In this document: positions 60,790-64,000 of the stretch, piece by piece
Layout of the letters: every line of letters starts with the position of its first letter
Position numbering within the stretch: position 1 is the stretch's first letter
NCBI GenBank assembly: GCA_914767715.1
Contig: OU612071.1
Location: forward strand, 6,863,493-6,927,492
DNA length: 64,000 bases
Source: Membranipora membranacea
Taxonomy: Eukaryota > Bryozoa > Gymnolaemata > Cheilostomatida > Membraniporidae
Direction of reading: 5' to 3'
Translations under genes and position numbers: made by a program
The notes under the pieces: generated by a model
Databases searched by the model: none
The model's input: only the letters and a program-made list of their open reading frames with translations
Told to the model about the DNA's origin: nothing

Positions 60790-63700
60790 ATGTACATGTG
60801 CAAAGTGTGTTTAGTTGAGTTCTCAACCAAATCCAATCTCAATAGGCATTTTAAGACCAAACACGACAAAAACTTTATCGGTTTTAAATGCGATAGCTGT
60901 GGCAGGAACTTTACCAGGCGCCACCAACTGAACTTACACAAGCAGAAGTGCTCGAAAGCAATCAATTCTACTGTGTCAAGATCAGATGGTGCCTCCCAAC
61001 AGATTGGCGGTGCAATCAATCACAATGACACAAATGAATTCACCCAGGTAGAAACCTTTGCACATGCATCTCCTCTTAAAGACATCCTTAAGTCAAATTG
61101 GGAAGCCATCAAAACGTACTTTCGTTGTAGGAAAATTGTTGACATATTCAATTTCCGACTGATAAATCAATCTGTGACAATATATGATGCTCTATGCAAC
61201 CTTTGGCTTACAAAATTATCCAAACAAGTCAAGCTTCAATGCTGCTTAGGTTATGTGCTCAAAAACACCAATACCGACGAATTAAGATACTACCATAGTT
61301 CTGCAAACAACACGATGATTTTCGATAAGCCCATGACTATTAAATCATTAACAGACATGCAAGATGTTGCAGAGCTTCTAGAAAGTGTGGACTTATGTGA
61401 AAAGGCAAAAGCCAATCGACCCAACAGTTCATGGGGTGTCCTTCATGTAACAAATATATCATTTTACCTGAGTAAACTTCCGTTTCCCAAGATTGGATCA
61501 CCCGGTAACATTCCATCACATATCAAAAAACTGAAATGTGTCAAAACTCTAAAGAGGGGAGTAAACAACAAACCCATCTCTGATAATCTTTGTTTCTTCC
61601 GTGCTCTCTACTTGAAACAAAATTGCACTTGTAAAAAGCGATGTGACTGTTTATTTCCAAAAAGTAGTTTGGCAAAAATACATGACTTGCTCCATAGATT
61701 TGTTGAATACATTGGTGGATCTCTACCTTCAGCCTCTGAGTTCCAAGGGGTGACTTTAGATGATTTGACATCTATCGAAAAGATTTTTGACCTCAAGATA
61801 TCAGTATACAGCTTGTCAAGTGATGGAAACTGCACACTGTTGTTTCAATCATTCAGTAAGTCCAAAGTAGAGCTAAACTTGTGTATGGTTGGCAAACACT
61901 TCTGTTACATACAAGATATGTCAACTTTTTCTAAGTGTTTTACTTGCAAAACATGCAAGTTGAGCTTCCCTAGAAAAAATAACCTTCTGCGACATAGGAA
62001 AATTTGTGCTAAGCAGCAATCACGCTACAGATTTGATAAAGATGTATTTCACCCACCGGGTAATATCTTTGACGAGATAGAGAATAGGACAGGACTTACC
62101 ATTCCTAATGAATTACGGTTTTATCCCTATCGTGTGACATTTGATATCGAGTGCTACTTACCCAAGTCCACTTTAGAAAACACACCCAAGCTGACTTTTA
62201 ACAATGACCACAAGCTCATGAGCATCAGTGTGTGTTCCAACATCCCTGGGTACCTTGATCCATTTTGTTTAGTAAGTGATGGAGACACTGACACGCTTGT
62301 TAAAAAATTTGTCATTTACTTGTCTCATCTCAGTGATATTGCATACTCTCTGTGTCTAGAAAAAGTTTCCCCCCTGCTGGAAAAACTTGAGAGCTTAGAT
62401 AGCATGCGCATGCAAACCGAATTAGAATACTCACAGAAACATTGGTCCCATCCCGCAAAATATCAATCCAATAGTATTGGTAGTCTTATCGAAAAGCTCA
62501 AAGACCACTTAGCGGAACTGCCAGTGGTCTCTTTTAACGGTCAAAAGTATGACTTAAATGTCATCCGTGCGCCTTTGATCCGTCACCTATGTCAAACAGA
62601 TCAAATAAAATTTGCAATAAAAAGAAACAATTGTATGAAATGTATTAAAACCAAAAAATTAAAATTTGTAGATGCCACTAATTATATCGCGCCAGGATTT
62701 TCTTATGAGTCCTTCCTAAAAGCTTACAATTGTTCTGTGCAAAAAGGCTACTTCCCGTATGAATACATCACTTCTTTGGACATGCTTGATGCGACTACGT
62801 TACCCCCTCACTCTGCATTTTATTCATCCCTTAGACAGTCCAATATTACGCATAATGAATACGACTACTGCAAAAAGATATGGCGTGATCACAATATGGA
62901 AACCATGCGTGATTTCCTGATATGGTACAACAATTTGGATGTGGTCCCATTTCTTGAGGCTCTTGAGAAACAGTCCTCTGTGTACATCTCAAAAGGTTTA
63001 GACATGCTCAAAGATGCTGTCAGTGTCCCATCACTTGCTACAAAATGGCTTTTCAAGGAGTCATTGACAAATGAATTTTCTATTCCACTCATATCTCAAA
63101 AAAATTCAGACTTACATAAGACAATCAGAGATAACATTGTTGGAGGGCCAGCACTTGTGTTTCATAGGTACCATGAGTGTGATAAAACCTATCTTAAGTC
63201 AAATAAATATGGTCAGCAGGCAAAAATTTGTAAACAGATAAAAGGCTATGATGCCAATAGTTTATATCTATATGCAGCGATGCAGCCTTTACCAACCGGC
63301 TGTATGATCAGACGTCGATGTGACGAAAATTTCTATCCATGCTTTGTGGATGTTCGAGGGCGTTTAGCCAATGAGTGGCTTGAGTTCAATGCTCAGTTGA
63401 CAAAGACACATATCAGACACAAATATAACCAAGGTGAAATTTATTTGGGTCAGCATGCCTTACCAGTTGATGGATTTTGCAAAGAAAATAACACCGTATA
63501 CCAGTTTCACGGCTGTATTTTTCACGGATGCCCAATCCCACAATGCCCAAACACGAACAATCAGGGAACAAATCCCATTAATGGTGTCCCTTATCAACAA
63601 TTGTATCAGGACACAGTAGAAAAGGAGGGATATTTACAAAAGCTAGGTTTCAAAGTTGTCTCTATTTTTGAGTGCAAGTGGTTAGAACAAAAAAAATCAT

Positions 63701-64000
63701 CTAGGATGGTCTCTAGATTTGTGAAAAAACTTTCTTTTAGAGATATGAGTGAAAAGAAATCGATGACTGAGAGTGAAATTATTTCAGCAATAGAATCAGA
63801 GAGCTTTTTTGGTCTTGTAGAATGTGATGTACATGTGCCAACTGATTTACAATCTAAGTTTCAGGAAATGCCACCAATTTTCAAAAATGTTAGCATCAGT
63901 CGGGAAGATCTCTCCCCTCTGATGAAGAACTTTGCGATTGAGAACAATCTGTATCGAACTCCACAGCGATCCCTCATTGGTAGTATGTTTGGTAAAAAAA
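60790..64000 (+). CDS. family B DNA polymerase (protein-primed type) with zinc fingers, partial
   Basis: Open for 1070 codons to the window edge; the C-terminus is missing. Two C2H2-type fingers open the protein (C4, C7, H20, H25, then CDSCGRNF...). An OTU-like Cys box, DNLCFFRAL, starts at residue 265, and a further finger (CKTCKLSF...LLRH) lies near 386-405. The proofreading exonuclease follows: motif I FDIEC at 451, II SFNGQKYDLN at 581, III YNNLD at 713. Polymerase motif A is YDANSLYLYAAM at 820. HGCIFHGC (907-914) is typical of the metazoan Polinton/adintovirus polymerase group. Motifs B and C fall outside. Such polymerases copy linear DNA from a protein primer. No internal stop or frameshift is seen, so the element is young, active or selected. 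Starts at 60790 or 60796 are both possible. Confidence 0.95.
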   Translation, partial: MYMCKVCLVEFSTKSNLNRHFKTKHDKNFIGFKCDSCGRNFTRRHQLNLHKQKCSKAINSTVSRSDGASQQIGGAINHNDTNEFTQVETFAHASPLKDILKSNWEAIKTYFRCRKIVDIFNFRLINQSVTIYDALCNLWLTKLSKQVKLQCCLGYVLKNTNTDELRYYHSSANNTMIFDKPMTIKSLTDMQDVAELLESVDLCEKAKANRPNSSWGVLHVTNISFYLSKLPFPKIGSPGNIPSHIKKLKCVKTLKRGVNNKPISDNLCFFRALYLKQNCTCKKRCDCLFPKSSLAKIHDLLHRFVEYIGGSLPSASEFQGVTLDDLTSIEKIFDLKISVYSLSSDGNCTLLFQSFSKSKVELNLCMVGKHFCYIQDMSTFSKCFTCKTCKLSFPRKNNLLRHRKICAKQQSRYRFDKDVFHPPGNIFDEIENRTGLTIPNELRFYPYRVTFDIECYLPKSTLENTPKLTFNNDHKLMSISVCSNIPGYLDPFCLVSDGDTDTLVKKFVIYLSHLSDIAYSLCLEKVSPLLEKLESLDSMRMQTELEYSQKHWSHPAKYQSNSIGSLIEKLKDHLAELPVVSFNGQKYDLNVIRAPLIRHLCQTDQIKFAIKRNNCMKCIKTKKLKFVDATNYIAPGFSYESFLKAYNCSVQKGYFPYEYITSLDMLDATTLPPHSAFYSSLRQSNITHNEYDYCKKIWRDHNMETMRDFLIWYNNLDVVPFLEALEKQSSVYISKGLDMLKDAVSVPSLATKWLFKESLTNEFSIPLISQKNSDLHKTIRDNIVGGPALVFHRYHECDKTYLKSNKYGQQAKICKQIKGYDANSLYLYAAMQPLPTGCMIRRRCDENFYPCFVDVRGRLANEWLEFNAQLTKTHIRHKYNQGEIYLGQHALPVDGFCKENNTVYQFHGCIFHGCPIPQCPNTNNQGTNPINGVPYQQLYQDTVEKEGYLQKLGFKVVSIFECKWLEQKKSSRMVSRFVKKLSFRDMSEKKSMTESEIISAIESESFFGLVECDVHVPTDLQSKFQEMPPIFKNVSISREDLSPLMKNFAIENNLYRTPQRSLIGSMFGKK

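Larger units (their letters stand above)
53572..64000 (+). mobile_element. Polinton/adintovirus-like element, left part
   Basis: Grouping of the genes above: zinc-ribbon gene on the minus strand, packed membrane and zinc proteins, packaging-type ATPase, nuclear protein and polymerase. Polymerase plus ATPase is the replication and packaging pair of Polinton/Maverick elements and adintoviruses. Integrase, capsid proteins and protease are not seen and may follow after 64000. The left boundary is uncertain because terminal repeats need the other end. The frames are open and the splice sites intact. Confidence 0.75.

Noticed and set aside
61060-64000. Short minus-strand frames inside the polymerase gene
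   Set aside because: They are antisense shadows of the long open polymerase frame.

Overview
The window looks like nuclear DNA of an invertebrate animal. It is AT-rich, protein genes are split by many GT..AG introns, most of it is intergenic or transposon DNA, and it carries a pair of TRIM-type genes (RING, B-box, beta-propeller). I cannot name the phylum from the sequence. There are no bacterial operons, rRNA genes, convincing tRNA genes or CRISPR arrays.

Layout. 1-10 kb: intergenic DNA with short dispersed repeats and two strong hairpins, no gene I can defend. 10.1-20.0 kb: an LTR retrotransposon on the minus strand, with two LTRs, a 4-bp target duplication (AAGA), and PBS- and PPT-like sites. 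Its LTR at 10.1-14.2 kb is split by a 3.16-kb foldback hAT-like element with an exact 8-bp target duplication; the other LTR preserves the empty site. 22.2-27.0 kb and 40.8-47.3 kb: two paralogous TRIM-like genes on the plus strand with the same exon plan, each damaged differently. Copy 1 has lost exon 4 and half of exon 5. Copy 2 has a 5-bp deletion in exon 2 and a frame break in exon 5. 28.0-29.1 kb and 50.0-51.3 kb: two more foldback elements. About 48.7-49.0 kb: a decayed LINE reverse transcriptase.

53.6-64.0 kb (running off the right edge): a virus-like element of the Polinton/Maverick-adintovirus kind. It has a small zinc-ribbon gene on the minus strand. A divergent promoter separates that gene from a tight plus-strand cluster: a tail-anchored protein, a CxxC/H/C zinc protein, a one-helix membrane protein and a spliced packaging-type ATPase. 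A second unit with its own TATA box encodes a nine-coding-exon nuclear protein. Last comes a protein-primed-type family B DNA polymerase with N-terminal zinc fingers, open for 1070 codons up to the window end. Capsid, protease and integrase genes, if present, would lie to the right. The intact reading frames together with consistently phased introns make this the most interesting part of the window.
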